DNA from: Trueperella pyogenes
GTDB taxonomy: Bacteria; Actinomycetota; Actinomycetes; Actinomycetales; Actinomycetaceae
Length of the DNA stretch: 64,000 bases
Direction of reading: 5' to 3'
Assembly: GCF_001070855.1 (NCBI RefSeq)
Contig: NZ_JVLH01000006.1
Coordinates: forward strand, 1-64,000
Each line of letters opens with the position of its first letter. The stretch's first letter is position 1. Below, piece by piece: positions 18,260-28,409 of the stretch. The notes below the pieces were generated by a model. That model had not been told where the DNA came from, ran no database searches, and was given only the letters and a program-made list of their open reading frames with translations. The position numbers and the translations under genes were made by a program.

Positions 18260-19870
18260 TTAGGTGAGTGTCACCAAGTCCAGATAGGAATCATCCCAAA
18301 GGTCTTCATCGGCATCGGGAAGAACCAATACACGCTCGGGGGCAAGTGCTGTCACGGCACCCGGATCGTGGGTGACCAGAACGACCGCGCCCTCATAGGA
18401 ATGGAGCGCGTGCAGAATTTCTTCGCGCGAGGCAGGATCCAAGTTGTTCGTCGGCTCATCCAAGAGGAGAACGTTTGCACCCGAAACAACCAAGGTTGCC
18501 AGCGCAAGACGGGTCTTTTCTCCACCAGAAAGTACGTGTGTCGGTTTGTCGACATCATCTCCGCTGAATAGGAACTGACCCAAGACATTGCGCACTTGAG
18601 TATCGTCAAACCCCGGGGCGCTATGAGCCATGTTTTCCTTAACAGTGGCATTCATATCTAGGGTGTCGTGTTCCTGAGCGTAGTAGCCAAGCTTGAGGCC
18701 ATGACCGTCTTCAACTACCCCACTATCGGGTTCTTCAACGCGAGCAAGTAGACGAAGAAGAGTTGTTTTACCCGCACCATTAAGCCCCAAGACGACAACT
18801 TTCGAACCGCGGTCGATGGCAAGATCAACACCGGTAAAAACCTCCAAAGAGCCGTAGCTCTTTGACAGGCCATGCGCACTCAGCGGTACTTTTCCGCAGG
18901 GAAGCGGTTCGGGGAAACGCAGCCGCGCAACCTTTTCTTGGACCTGTTCGCTTCCTACAGAGGCGACCAATTCTTCGGCGCGACGAAGCATCTGTTGAGC
19001 AGCAACGGCTTTCGTGGCCTTTGCGCGCATTTTTTCGCCCTGCACGCGCAACTGTTCGGCTTTCTTTAGCGCGACAGCTCGTTCTTTTCTGCGTCGCCTC
19101 TCATCTTCCTCACGCTGTTTGAGGTATGCAGCCCAACCCAAATGATAAATATCGACATGCGCACGATTAGCGTCCAGGTAGAACACCTGATTCACAGTGT
19201 CCCCCAGAAGTTTCACATCGTGGGAGATTACCAAGACCCCGCCGGGGAAAGTCTTGATCCAGTCACGAAGCCACAGAATGGAGTCGTGATCAAGGTGGTT
19301 TGTCGGTTCGTCAAGCAGCAGGGTATCTGCCCCCGAAAAAAGCACACGTGCAAGTTCAACCCTTCGACGCTGACCGCCCGACAGCGTTGAGAGAGTCTGC
19401 CCCAATACGCGATCATCTAGGCCTAAGGAGTGAGCAATCTGTGCGGCCTCCGCATTCGCCGCCCACCCGCCTGCCTGGGTAAATTCATGGTCGAGACGAA
19501 CGTAACGCTCCATAGCTTTTTGCTGACGCGCACCTTCGGTCGTCGACATTTCTTGTTCGGCACGCTTGATTTTCTTAATGATCGCATCGATACCGCGAAT
19601 CGAAATAATTCGGTCGCGCGCCAGTTGATCGGGATCACCTTCGCGTGGATCTTGGGGAAGATACCCAACAGTTCCGTTACGTGTAATTGTGCCTTCATAC
19701 TGGGCAGCGCCGTGGTCTTCTTCTCCGGCCAGGAGCCGCATCGTCGTTGTTTTACCCGCACCATTGCGACCAACTAATCCGATGCACATCCCCTTATCAA
19801 TCCTAAAAGAGGCATCTGAAATGAGCTCGCGCGGACCGATCCGCAAGGAAAAGTGAGAAACATTGATCAC
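18260..19870 (-). CDS. ABC-F family ATP-binding protein
   Basis: This 536-residue soluble protein has two ABC cassettes and no membrane domain. Walker A motifs are GLVGRNGAGKTTT and GLNGAGKTTL, signatures are LSGGQRRR and LSGGEKTR, and Walker B motifs are TLLLDEPTNHLD and VLLLDEPTNNLD. A charged linker (REEDERRRRKERAVALKKAEQ) joins them. ABC-F proteins act on the ribosome as translation factors or antibiotic-protection proteins. The long KVARLRFPEPLPCGK segment is typical of a housekeeping actinobacterial subfamily rather than a resistance gene. It starts with GTG 19870 right after a TAGAAT box. Confidence 0.9.
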   Translation of the reverse strand: MINVSHFSLRIGPRELISDASFRIDKGMCIGLVGRNGAGKTTTMRLLAGEEDHGAAQYEGTITRNGTVGYLPQDPREGDPDQLARDRIISIRGIDAIIKKIKRAEQEMSTTEGARQQKAMERYVRLDHEFTQAGGWAANAEAAQIAHSLGLDDRVLGQTLSTLSGGQRRRVELARVLFSGADTLLLDEPTNHLDHDSILWLRDWIKTFPGGVLVISHDVKLLGDTVNQVFYLDANRAHVDIYHLGWAAYLKQREEDERRRRKERAVALKKAEQLRVQGEKMRAKATKAVAAQQMLRRAEELVASVGSEQVQEKVARLRFPEPLPCGKVPLSAHGLSKSYGSLEVFTGVDLAIDRGSKVVVLGLNGAGKTTLLRLLARVEEPDSGVVEDGHGLKLGYYAQEHDTLDMNATVKENMAHSAPGFDDTQVRNVLGQFLFSGDDVDKPTHVLSGGEKTRLALATLVVSGANVLLLDEPTNNLDPASREEILHALHSYEGAVVLVTHDPGAVTALAPERVLVLPDADEDLWDDSYLDLVTLT

Positions 19871-19876
19871 TCTGCC

Positions 19877-19882
19877 ATTCTA
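19877..19882 (-). promoter_or_regulatory. -10 box for ABC-F gene
   Basis: TAGAAT on the minus strand with 6 nt (GGCAGA) before the GTG start codon, i.e. leaderless spacing. Confidence 0.5.
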
Positions 19883-19963
19883 ACGGGGTGCCCAGCGCGC
19901 ATGCTCACGCACCAAGCAGGCACAATAGAAGGGTTAAATCACGCGCATAGAAAGTTGAGATTG

Positions 19964-21957
<1,994 letters not shown>

Positions 21958-21989
21958 CGTAAGTAGTAGTTTTCCTACTAGGAGTGGAC

Positions 21990-23792
21990 ATGGTTTCAGA
22001 CCTCACATTGCAATCCCGCAGGCAATACGACCCGGGAACGCCACTAGAGGTACCCGTGCCGGATACATCGTTGATCACTCTTTTGGAGACCTCTGCGCGG
22101 CTCTACCCTGAACGCATTGCAGTCGACTACTTCGGCGCTACGCTGACATACGCTCAGCTCTATGCTCAGGTACTTCGCGCCGCACAAGTACTGATCGAGA
22201 CAGGCTTGCGCCGCGGCGATGTCTGTGCCATCTGTCTTCCTAACTGCCCCCAGGCACTAGTTGCTTTCTATGCCTGCATGCGCATTGGTGTCGTCGCTGC
22301 TGAGCACAATCCGCTGGCACCCGCTGAAGAAATTCACCAACAACTCGATCGCCATCGCGGGAAAGTTGCAATCGTCTGGGAAAAATCGGTTGACGCATTT
22401 ATTCGCGAGGGTGATAAATCGCTAGATACGATTTTCACTGTCGATATCTCGGCCGGAATGCCGCGCTCACAGCGAGTGCTTTTAAGCCTTCCAATTGAAC
22501 GAGCACGGCAGACCCGCGAACAAATGCGTGCCGCGCGCCCTAAAGGTGCCCGCTCATGGGATCAGGCAGTCGCTCACGCACGACTGGTTCATCCTGATAC
22601 TCCCCAAGCAACCGGCGATGATTTAGCGGTGATCCTTCATACCGGTGGCACGAATGGTATTCCCAAGTCAGTTCCTCTCACCCACCGCAATATTGGAACG
22701 AATGTCAATCAATGTCGCATGTGGGTATGGAAGCTTCACGAAGGTGCTGAAACCTTCTACTCACTGTTGCCCTACTTCCACGCCTATGGATTGACCTTCT
22801 TCATGTGCGCCGCAGTTCATCTTGCTGCCACGCAATTGCTCCTTCCAAAGTTCGATGTCGATTTGGCATTGGAAGCACATAAGCGTCGACCTGTGACTTT
22901 CTTTGTCGGTGTTCCCCCGATGTTCGAACGCGTGATGAATCGCGCTGCCGAAAAGAACGTTTCTCTGAAGACAATCAAGTGGTCGATTTGCGGTGCGATG
23001 CCCCTCTCGAAAACCTTGGCCCAGCAATGGGAAGAGGCAACCGATGGGATGATTATCGAGGGATACGGGATGTCCGAGACGTCTCCCGTTATCGCCGGTT
23101 CGCCCCTTGCCGATAATCGGTACCACGGCGCTTTGGGAGTCGTTTTCCCCTCGACCGATGTCCGCTTAGTCGATCTTGAAGACCCTAGCATCGATGTTGA
23201 AGACGGCACCCCCGGTGAGATCATCGTTAAAGGCCCTCAGGTCTTTAGTGGCTACCTTGATGCGCCCGAAGAAACGGCTCGCGTTTTCACTGAAGACGGA
23301 TGGCTGCGTACCGGCGACGTTGCGATCAATAAGGACGGTTTCCTTGTGATGTCCGATCGCAAGAAAGAACTGATCCTTTCGGGTGGCTTCAACGTCTACC
23401 CCTCTCAAGTCGAAGCAGCAATTCGCTCAATGCCCGGTGTCAAGGATGTTGCAGTGGTTGGGCTGCCCGCAGGAGAAGCCCGCGAAGAAGTTACCGCAGC
23501 GCTGATCCTGGAAGATGACGCGCCAATGATTACCCTTACACAAGTCCGAGCATGGGCCGAGAAGTACGTCTCTCACTACGCCCTTCCACGTCAGATTGCG
23601 ATCATCACTGACCTTCCCCGCAATCCGCTGGGTAAAGTCATGCGCCGCAAGGTCAAGGAGCAGCTTCTTGACCCCGCAAACCGAATGATTGAAAGTGCGC
23701 AAAGAGCAATTGGCGAGGCCGCGGCAGCAGTAAGTGAGCGCCTCTCCCCCGGCGATACAGCTACAGAGCAGAAGACTGACGAGAATGAGTGA
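21990..23792 (+). CDS. Long-chain fatty-acid-CoA ligase (AMP-forming)
   Basis: This 600-residue ANL-superfamily enzyme activates fatty acids via acyl-adenylates. It has the P-loop TGGTNGIPK (residues 218-226), motif YGMSETSP, the ATP-binding aspartate in DGWLRTGDVA, the hinge DRKKELILSGGFNVYP and the C-terminal catalytic lysine region NPLGKVMRRKVKE. The P-loop has Asn where Thr is usual. ATG 21990 follows AGGAG at 21980-21984, so it is preferred over the GTG at 21984 inside the ribosome binding site. The downstream AI-2E family gene overlaps its stop by 8 bp. Confidence 0.88.
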   Translation: MVSDLTLQSRRQYDPGTPLEVPVPDTSLITLLETSARLYPERIAVDYFGATLTYAQLYAQVLRAAQVLIETGLRRGDVCAICLPNCPQALVAFYACMRIGVVAAEHNPLAPAEEIHQQLDRHRGKVAIVWEKSVDAFIREGDKSLDTIFTVDISAGMPRSQRVLLSLPIERARQTREQMRAARPKGARSWDQAVAHARLVHPDTPQATGDDLAVILHTGGTNGIPKSVPLTHRNIGTNVNQCRMWVWKLHEGAETFYSLLPYFHAYGLTFFMCAAVHLAATQLLLPKFDVDLALEAHKRRPVTFFVGVPPMFERVMNRAAEKNVSLKTIKWSICGAMPLSKTLAQQWEEATDGMIIEGYGMSETSPVIAGSPLADNRYHGALGVVFPSTDVRLVDLEDPSIDVEDGTPGEIIVKGPQVFSGYLDAPEETARVFTEDGWLRTGDVAINKDGFLVMSDRKKELILSGGFNVYPSQVEAAIRSMPGVKDVAVVGLPAGEAREEVTAALILEDDAPMITLTQVRAWAEKYVSHYALPRQIAIITDLPRNPLGKVMRRKVKEQLLDPANRMIESAQRAIGEAAAAVSERLSPGDTATEQKTDENE

Positions 23793-25080
23793 GAAACCTC
23801 AGCGCCAGAGCACGCGCCTCATTCGTCATTCACGGGCGCTTGTCACCTCTCTCTCCCAAGGAGCTCAACGACTGGGATCGCATACTGCTGCACGTCTTAA
23901 GGCGCGCAGCAGAACTCAGGCGGCGCCTCGACACCACCAGGCTCCACCGAGAGTCCAGTGGACCCCGCCTACGCGACCACCCTCCAGTAGCCGCCGAGTT
24001 CTCAACGGCACGACCCGTAAGCCTCTTGTGCCTCGCTGGCTTGCCCAAGCGGGAGTTGGCTCATGGGCAATTATCGGCGTCATCATTGTCATCTCTGCGG
24101 TGGTTTTCGCAATTGCACAGGCCACCCCTGTCTTCGTGGCGATCTTTATTGCACTTCTTCTCACCGCAATATTGAATCCCCTGACAAATTTCCTCAGCCG
24201 TTGGTTGAATCGATGGCTAGCTGTCTTTGCCTCTCTTCTGGCTTTCATCGGCACTTTTGTCGCACTCATGACACTCGTGATTACCTCGATCGCTGGCCAA
24301 TGGCCGAACCTTCTTGTCGAGGTCGAAAACGGGCTTGTGAAGGTCTCTGATCTGGTTTCCCATCTCAAGCTCCCTTTCCAAATCCCCATCAACGATCTCA
24401 CTCATCTGAATGAAACTCTGATGAACCAAGGCAAGCAATTCCTTGCCTCGAATTGGTCGGGATTGCTCAGCGAGACCGTGGCGAATGTATCGAGTGCGGC
24501 TGTCGTTGCTTCGGTCCTCGTCCTCTCCTTCTTCATCACGATTTTCTTCTTGCACTCCGGCAGCCAGATGTGGGCGTGGTTTGTCGCGCTCCTTCCCTAT
24601 CAGCGGCGAGCGGTAACGAACCGCGCAGCGCAAGCCGGATGGGCAACTTTCTCCGGCTATGCACGAGGAACCATGCTGGTAGCTGGAACAGATGGTCTAT
24701 TTGCCGCTATCTTCTTGCAGATACTGGGAGTCCCCGTAGCTCCTGCGCTGGGAATTTTGGTGTTCATCGGCGCCTTCATTCCGCTTATCGGTGCTCCAAC
24801 AGCAATGATCCTTGCCATGATCGTTGCTCTTGCAGCCAAGGGCATTGTCACCGCCGCAATTGTTGGTTTGGGTATTGCGTTGATTGGCCAGATCGAAGGC
24901 CATATTCTTCAACCGCTCATCATGGGGCACCAGGTGTCCTTGCACCCCGTCGTCGTAGGTATTGGTGTCATGGTGGGAACTTTCACCGCTGGGCTGCTGG
25001 GAGCAATCATTGCGATCCCGATCATTTCAGTGATTTGGTCGATCTTCTCTGAGCTCTACGTGCCTCGCGAGCGCGCATAA
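23785..25080 (+). CDS. AI-2E (PerM/YdgG-like) family transporter
   Basis: This 431-residue membrane protein has an unusual basic, low-complexity cytosolic N-terminus of about 85 residues (rich in R, Q, P, S) followed by about eight transmembrane segments. Family landmarks include LLTAILNPLTNFLSRWL, GYARGTMLVAGTDGLFAAIFLQILGVP, IGAFIPLIGAPTA and GHILQPLIMGHQVSLHPVVV. Members export small molecules or act as Na+/H+ antiporters; the substrate is unknown. ATG 23785 overlaps the ligase stop by 8 bp. The gene converges with dnaE2 with only 7 bp between stops. Confidence 0.85.
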   Translation: MSEKPQRQSTRLIRHSRALVTSLSQGAQRLGSHTAARLKARSRTQAAPRHHQAPPRVQWTPPTRPPSSSRRVLNGTTRKPLVPRWLAQAGVGSWAIIGVIIVISAVVFAIAQATPVFVAIFIALLLTAILNPLTNFLSRWLNRWLAVFASLLAFIGTFVALMTLVITSIAGQWPNLLVEVENGLVKVSDLVSHLKLPFQIPINDLTHLNETLMNQGKQFLASNWSGLLSETVANVSSAAVVASVLVLSFFITIFFLHSGSQMWAWFVALLPYQRRAVTNRAAQAGWATFSGYARGTMLVAGTDGLFAAIFLQILGVPVAPALGILVFIGAFIPLIGAPTAMILAMIVALAAKGIVTAAIVGLGIALIGQIEGHILQPLIMGHQVSLHPVVVGIGVMVGTFTAGLLGAIIAIPIISVIWSIFSELYVPRERA

Positions 25081-25087
25081 CCCCGCT

Positions 25088-28000
25088 TTAACGAAAATCG
25101 CGTGAACGCACGCATAGCTCCGTATTCATCGGATAGATACGGAAGGCGCGTACGCTTCGTGTCCCATACACATTTTCACAGTAGCCGTCGACAATAACCG
25201 CCGGAGCCATGACCTCTTGGCGAAATTGCCGCCATGTGTTTTCGGTGACCGTAACGTTCACACTCCCGGTTTCATCTTCTACACTCAGGAAGAGGACGCC
25301 TCCGCCACTACTGGGACGCTGACGATGGGTAATAATTCCCCCCACTCTGATACGAGCACGATTCTCACACGCGGTGACCCGACAGGCAGGTGTCACCCCC
25401 TGAGCGTTCATGTCGGGGCGAAGAAGCACAAAAGGATGCTGTTTGGGCGACATCCCCATGGACTCATAGTCCAAATTGATGCGGGCAAAATCATCCAAAG
25501 GTGGAAGCTCGGGAAGATGATATTCCAAGCCAAAGCCATCAAGCATTGGTTGATATTCCTCAGTATCTCCTCCGTCTTGAGCCAAGCTCCCGCTTGCCCA
25601 GATTCCTTCGCGTCGCTCATATCCCAAAGAATCTAGGGCTCCCGCCTGGGCGATCTTTTCCAGATCAACGCTGCGGAGCCTAGCTCTGGATGCCAACTGC
25701 TCAAAACTCACATACAAGCCATCCTGGCGTTCGCGCACAATCCTCTGGATACGAGATCGATCAAGCCCTTTAATAGCATCAAGCCCTATCACGATCCCCC
25801 ACTGCGCGTGAGAATCAACCAATCCTTCTTTTCCGGGGACTACCTTTCCACGCGCCTCGGCAAGCGCCTGCGCGCCAATGACACGCTCAATTTCATTGAT
25901 GGGGAGAACCCTGGTTTTCTCACCCGAAAGGTTAACGTCAGGCGGGCACACAAGCAGGCCATGGCCTCGTGCATCATGAATGAGCGAGGAGGGTGAATAA
26001 AAACCCATCGGTTGATGAGACAAAATCCCCGCATAGAAATGCTCGGGATAGTGGACCTTCAGCCAAGCCGATGCGTACACAATGTAGGCGAAAGAAAAGG
26101 AATGCGACTCGGGAAAACCAAAATCAGCAAATCCTTGAACCTGCCTAAAAATTTCCTCGCAGATATTTTGAGGAATACCGCGCTGGCGTAAACCCTTCAT
26201 GAAAGGCTCACGAAGCTTCTGCATCTTTGGAATGCTGCGCGAAGAACCCATGGCACGCCTAAGCTCATCCGCCTGCGTAGCGCTAAAGCCTGCAACATCC
26301 ATAGCGATATGCATCATCTGTTCTTGGAACAGGGGAACTCCCAAGGTTTTTTCCAAAGCAGGACGAAGAAGTGGATGCAGATAGCTCACCTTCTCTTCTC
26401 CCCGGCGACGACGCAGGTAGGGATGGACTGCTTCGCCTTGAATCGGCCCCGGACGCACCAAGGCAACCTCGATGACAATGTCATAAAAACACCGAGGTCG
26501 AAGCCGAGGAAGTACATTCATCTGTGCCCGTGATTCCACTTGGAAAACCCCTACTGTATCGGCCGCACACAGGAGGTCATACACCCTAGGATCTTCATCT
26601 TCGAGTTCGTATAAAGAAAGAACTTTCCCCCGAGAATTTCGCACGCCCGATTCTTGAAGAGAATCAAAGATTCCTCCAAGCGCCCCCAACATCCCCAGTC
26701 CTAAAAGATCAAACTTCACCAACCCGGCATCAGCGCAATCTTCTTTATCCCATTGAATGACACTGCGTCCGCTTGTACGGGCCCAACGAATGGGACATAC
26801 CTCGCTCACGGGTTGCTTCGTCAAAATCATGCCTCCCGAATGAATGCCCATATGACGTGGAAGACCGCTCAGAAGCTGCGCACAGGTTCCAAGCATTTCT
26901 TGCGAAGTCGATGACTCATTACTTTGGGAGCGCTCCCGACGCTGAGCGCGAGTAGGCACGCTATCAGGCGCAATCCCCAAAGCTCGAGCTGCATCCTTGT
27001 AGGCCAGTTGCGAACGATAAGTAATCACGGTCGCGACCTGCGCGGCGCGTCTTCGCCCATAGCGGCGATACACATATTGAATGACTTCTTCACGACGTGC
27101 GCTATCAATATCAATATCGATATCGGGAGCCCCCGATCGCCCCGGAGAAAGGAATCGTTCGAAAAGCATATGATGCTTGATCGCATCAACAGCTGTGATA
27201 CCCAAGCAGTAGCAGACAGCAGAATTTGCAGCTGACCCTCTGCCCTGACACATGATCCCAGAACGACGACAAAAATCGACGATGTCATGAACAATCAGGA
27301 AATAGCCCGCAAAATCTAGTTTTTCGATAATTGCCAGCTCATGATCGATCACCTGCCACGCCTGCGGATAAGCACTGCGCTCACCGTAAATTTCTACTGC
27401 CCGAGAATAGGTGAGTTCCCTGAGCCAGGAAATCGTCGTGTGACCTGGGGGAACTTCCGTATCGGGAAGATCCAAGGAATCAAAAGATAAGGGGTAGTAG
27501 CACTCGCTTGCGCATTCGAAGGCATTGTTTACTGCCTGAGGTGCACTACGATGCAGAGCCAGCATTTCTTCGGCACTTCGCAGGAAAGCATGCTGTGCTG
27601 GAAGTCGATACTGAAGATCATCAAGACTGCGTCCCCGCCTTAATGAGCACAAAAGATCCGCTCGATATTTTGATTGAGGGTAAGCCATGACAGGAGCAGC
27701 ACTTGCAACAAGAGTTAGACAATTCGCTTGTGCAAGTTCAGCAAGCTCGCGTCCGAGATCATCTTGCCCAGGCATCAAGACGCTCTCAAGAAGAACACGT
27801 TCATGTCCAAACAAAGCGATGAGATCTTTAAGGAATCGATCGGCCTGTGTATGCCCTTGCGCATGCAAAATCCGCCGCAGAGGCCCCCTGCTTCCTCCCG
27901 TCAAAATACGGATATCCCCCATCTGCGCAATATTTCCGAGGCCGTGGGCTGGGCTTTCCAGGGCATCATGCGTCAGCGTGTACTCGCTCATGAGATGACA

Positions 28001-28348
28001 CAGATCCCGATAGCCCTGCGCCGAGGTCGTAAGGACAGGAAGGCGAATTCCGCGATCTTCCCACCCCTTGGGTAACCCCCACCCCTGAGCGACTTCTTTT
28101 GATGAGCTATATCGGGAGAACTGCCTCGCATCTAGAGTCAATTCGCTGCCAATAAGAAGGGGTAAAGAAGATTCTTTTGCTGCCTGTAAAGCCCGAATAA
28201 GGGAATACATTCCATCGACTTCCAGTAGAGCAAGAGCACTAAGATCCAGATTTTGGGCCGAAGAAACGTAGTCCTCTGGCGCATCTGCCCCCTCAAGAAA
28301 GGTGAAGTACGAATGCGCGTGTAGCTCAGCAAAGTGATGGGATCCCAC
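25088..28348 (-). CDS. dnaE2: Error-prone DNA polymerase III alpha (DnaE2/ImuC)
   Basis: DnaE2 is the catalytic translesion polymerase of the SOS mutasome, working with ImuA and ImuB. This 1086-residue protein has an N-terminal PHP domain (ELHAHSYFTFLEGADAPEDY, residues 8-27), the C-family palm with catalytic aspartates PDIDIDID at 408-415, and a C-terminal OB domain (VGGIITHRQRPSSGGGVLFLSVEDETG). A perfect LexA box lies 13 bp upstream of the GTG at 28348, with a TATGCT -10 box between, so the message is probably leaderless and SOS-induced. It follows the SNF2 gene by 61 bp and can be read both from its own promoter and from the imuA promoter. Confidence 0.93.
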   Translation of the reverse strand: MGSHHFAELHAHSYFTFLEGADAPEDYVSSAQNLDLSALALLEVDGMYSLIRALQAAKESSLPLLIGSELTLDARQFSRYSSSKEVAQGWGLPKGWEDRGIRLPVLTTSAQGYRDLCHLMSEYTLTHDALESPAHGLGNIAQMGDIRILTGGSRGPLRRILHAQGHTQADRFLKDLIALFGHERVLLESVLMPGQDDLGRELAELAQANCLTLVASAAPVMAYPQSKYRADLLCSLRRGRSLDDLQYRLPAQHAFLRSAEEMLALHRSAPQAVNNAFECASECYYPLSFDSLDLPDTEVPPGHTTISWLRELTYSRAVEIYGERSAYPQAWQVIDHELAIIEKLDFAGYFLIVHDIVDFCRRSGIMCQGRGSAANSAVCYCLGITAVDAIKHHMLFERFLSPGRSGAPDIDIDIDSARREEVIQYVYRRYGRRRAAQVATVITYRSQLAYKDAARALGIAPDSVPTRAQRRERSQSNESSTSQEMLGTCAQLLSGLPRHMGIHSGGMILTKQPVSEVCPIRWARTSGRSVIQWDKEDCADAGLVKFDLLGLGMLGALGGIFDSLQESGVRNSRGKVLSLYELEDEDPRVYDLLCAADTVGVFQVESRAQMNVLPRLRPRCFYDIVIEVALVRPGPIQGEAVHPYLRRRRGEEKVSYLHPLLRPALEKTLGVPLFQEQMMHIAMDVAGFSATQADELRRAMGSSRSIPKMQKLREPFMKGLRQRGIPQNICEEIFRQVQGFADFGFPESHSFSFAYIVYASAWLKVHYPEHFYAGILSHQPMGFYSPSSLIHDARGHGLLVCPPDVNLSGEKTRVLPINEIERVIGAQALAEARGKVVPGKEGLVDSHAQWGIVIGLDAIKGLDRSRIQRIVRERQDGLYVSFEQLASRARLRSVDLEKIAQAGALDSLGYERREGIWASGSLAQDGGDTEEYQPMLDGFGLEYHLPELPPLDDFARINLDYESMGMSPKQHPFVLLRPDMNAQGVTPACRVTACENRARIRVGGIITHRQRPSSGGGVLFLSVEDETGSVNVTVTENTWRQFRQEVMAPAVIVDGYCENVYGTRSVRAFRIYPMNTELCVRSRDFR

Positions 28349-28354
28349 CCAATC

Positions 28355-28360
28355 AGCATA
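28355..28360 (-). promoter_or_regulatory. -10 box of dnaE2
   Basis: TATGCT on the minus strand, directly after the LexA box and 6 nt before the GTG. LexA bound at 28361-28376 would block RNA polymerase. Confidence 0.4.
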
Positions 28361-28376
28361 TCGAACACATGTTCGA
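28361..28376. promoter_or_regulatory. LexA (SOS) box upstream of dnaE2
   Basis: TCGAACACATGTTCGA is a full TCGAAC-N4-GTTCGA palindrome, the known actinobacterial/Bacillus-type LexA operator. It lies 12 bp upstream of the dnaE2 GTG. Confidence 0.92.
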
Positions 28377-28409
28377 TATGCAGTGAATTTACCTCAAGAA
28401 AAGATTGAG

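Noticed and set aside
21963-21980. Short AGTAG/CTACT dyad before the acyl-CoA ligase gene
   Set aside because: Only a 5-bp stem overlapping the ribosome binding site region; too weak to call an operator or terminator.
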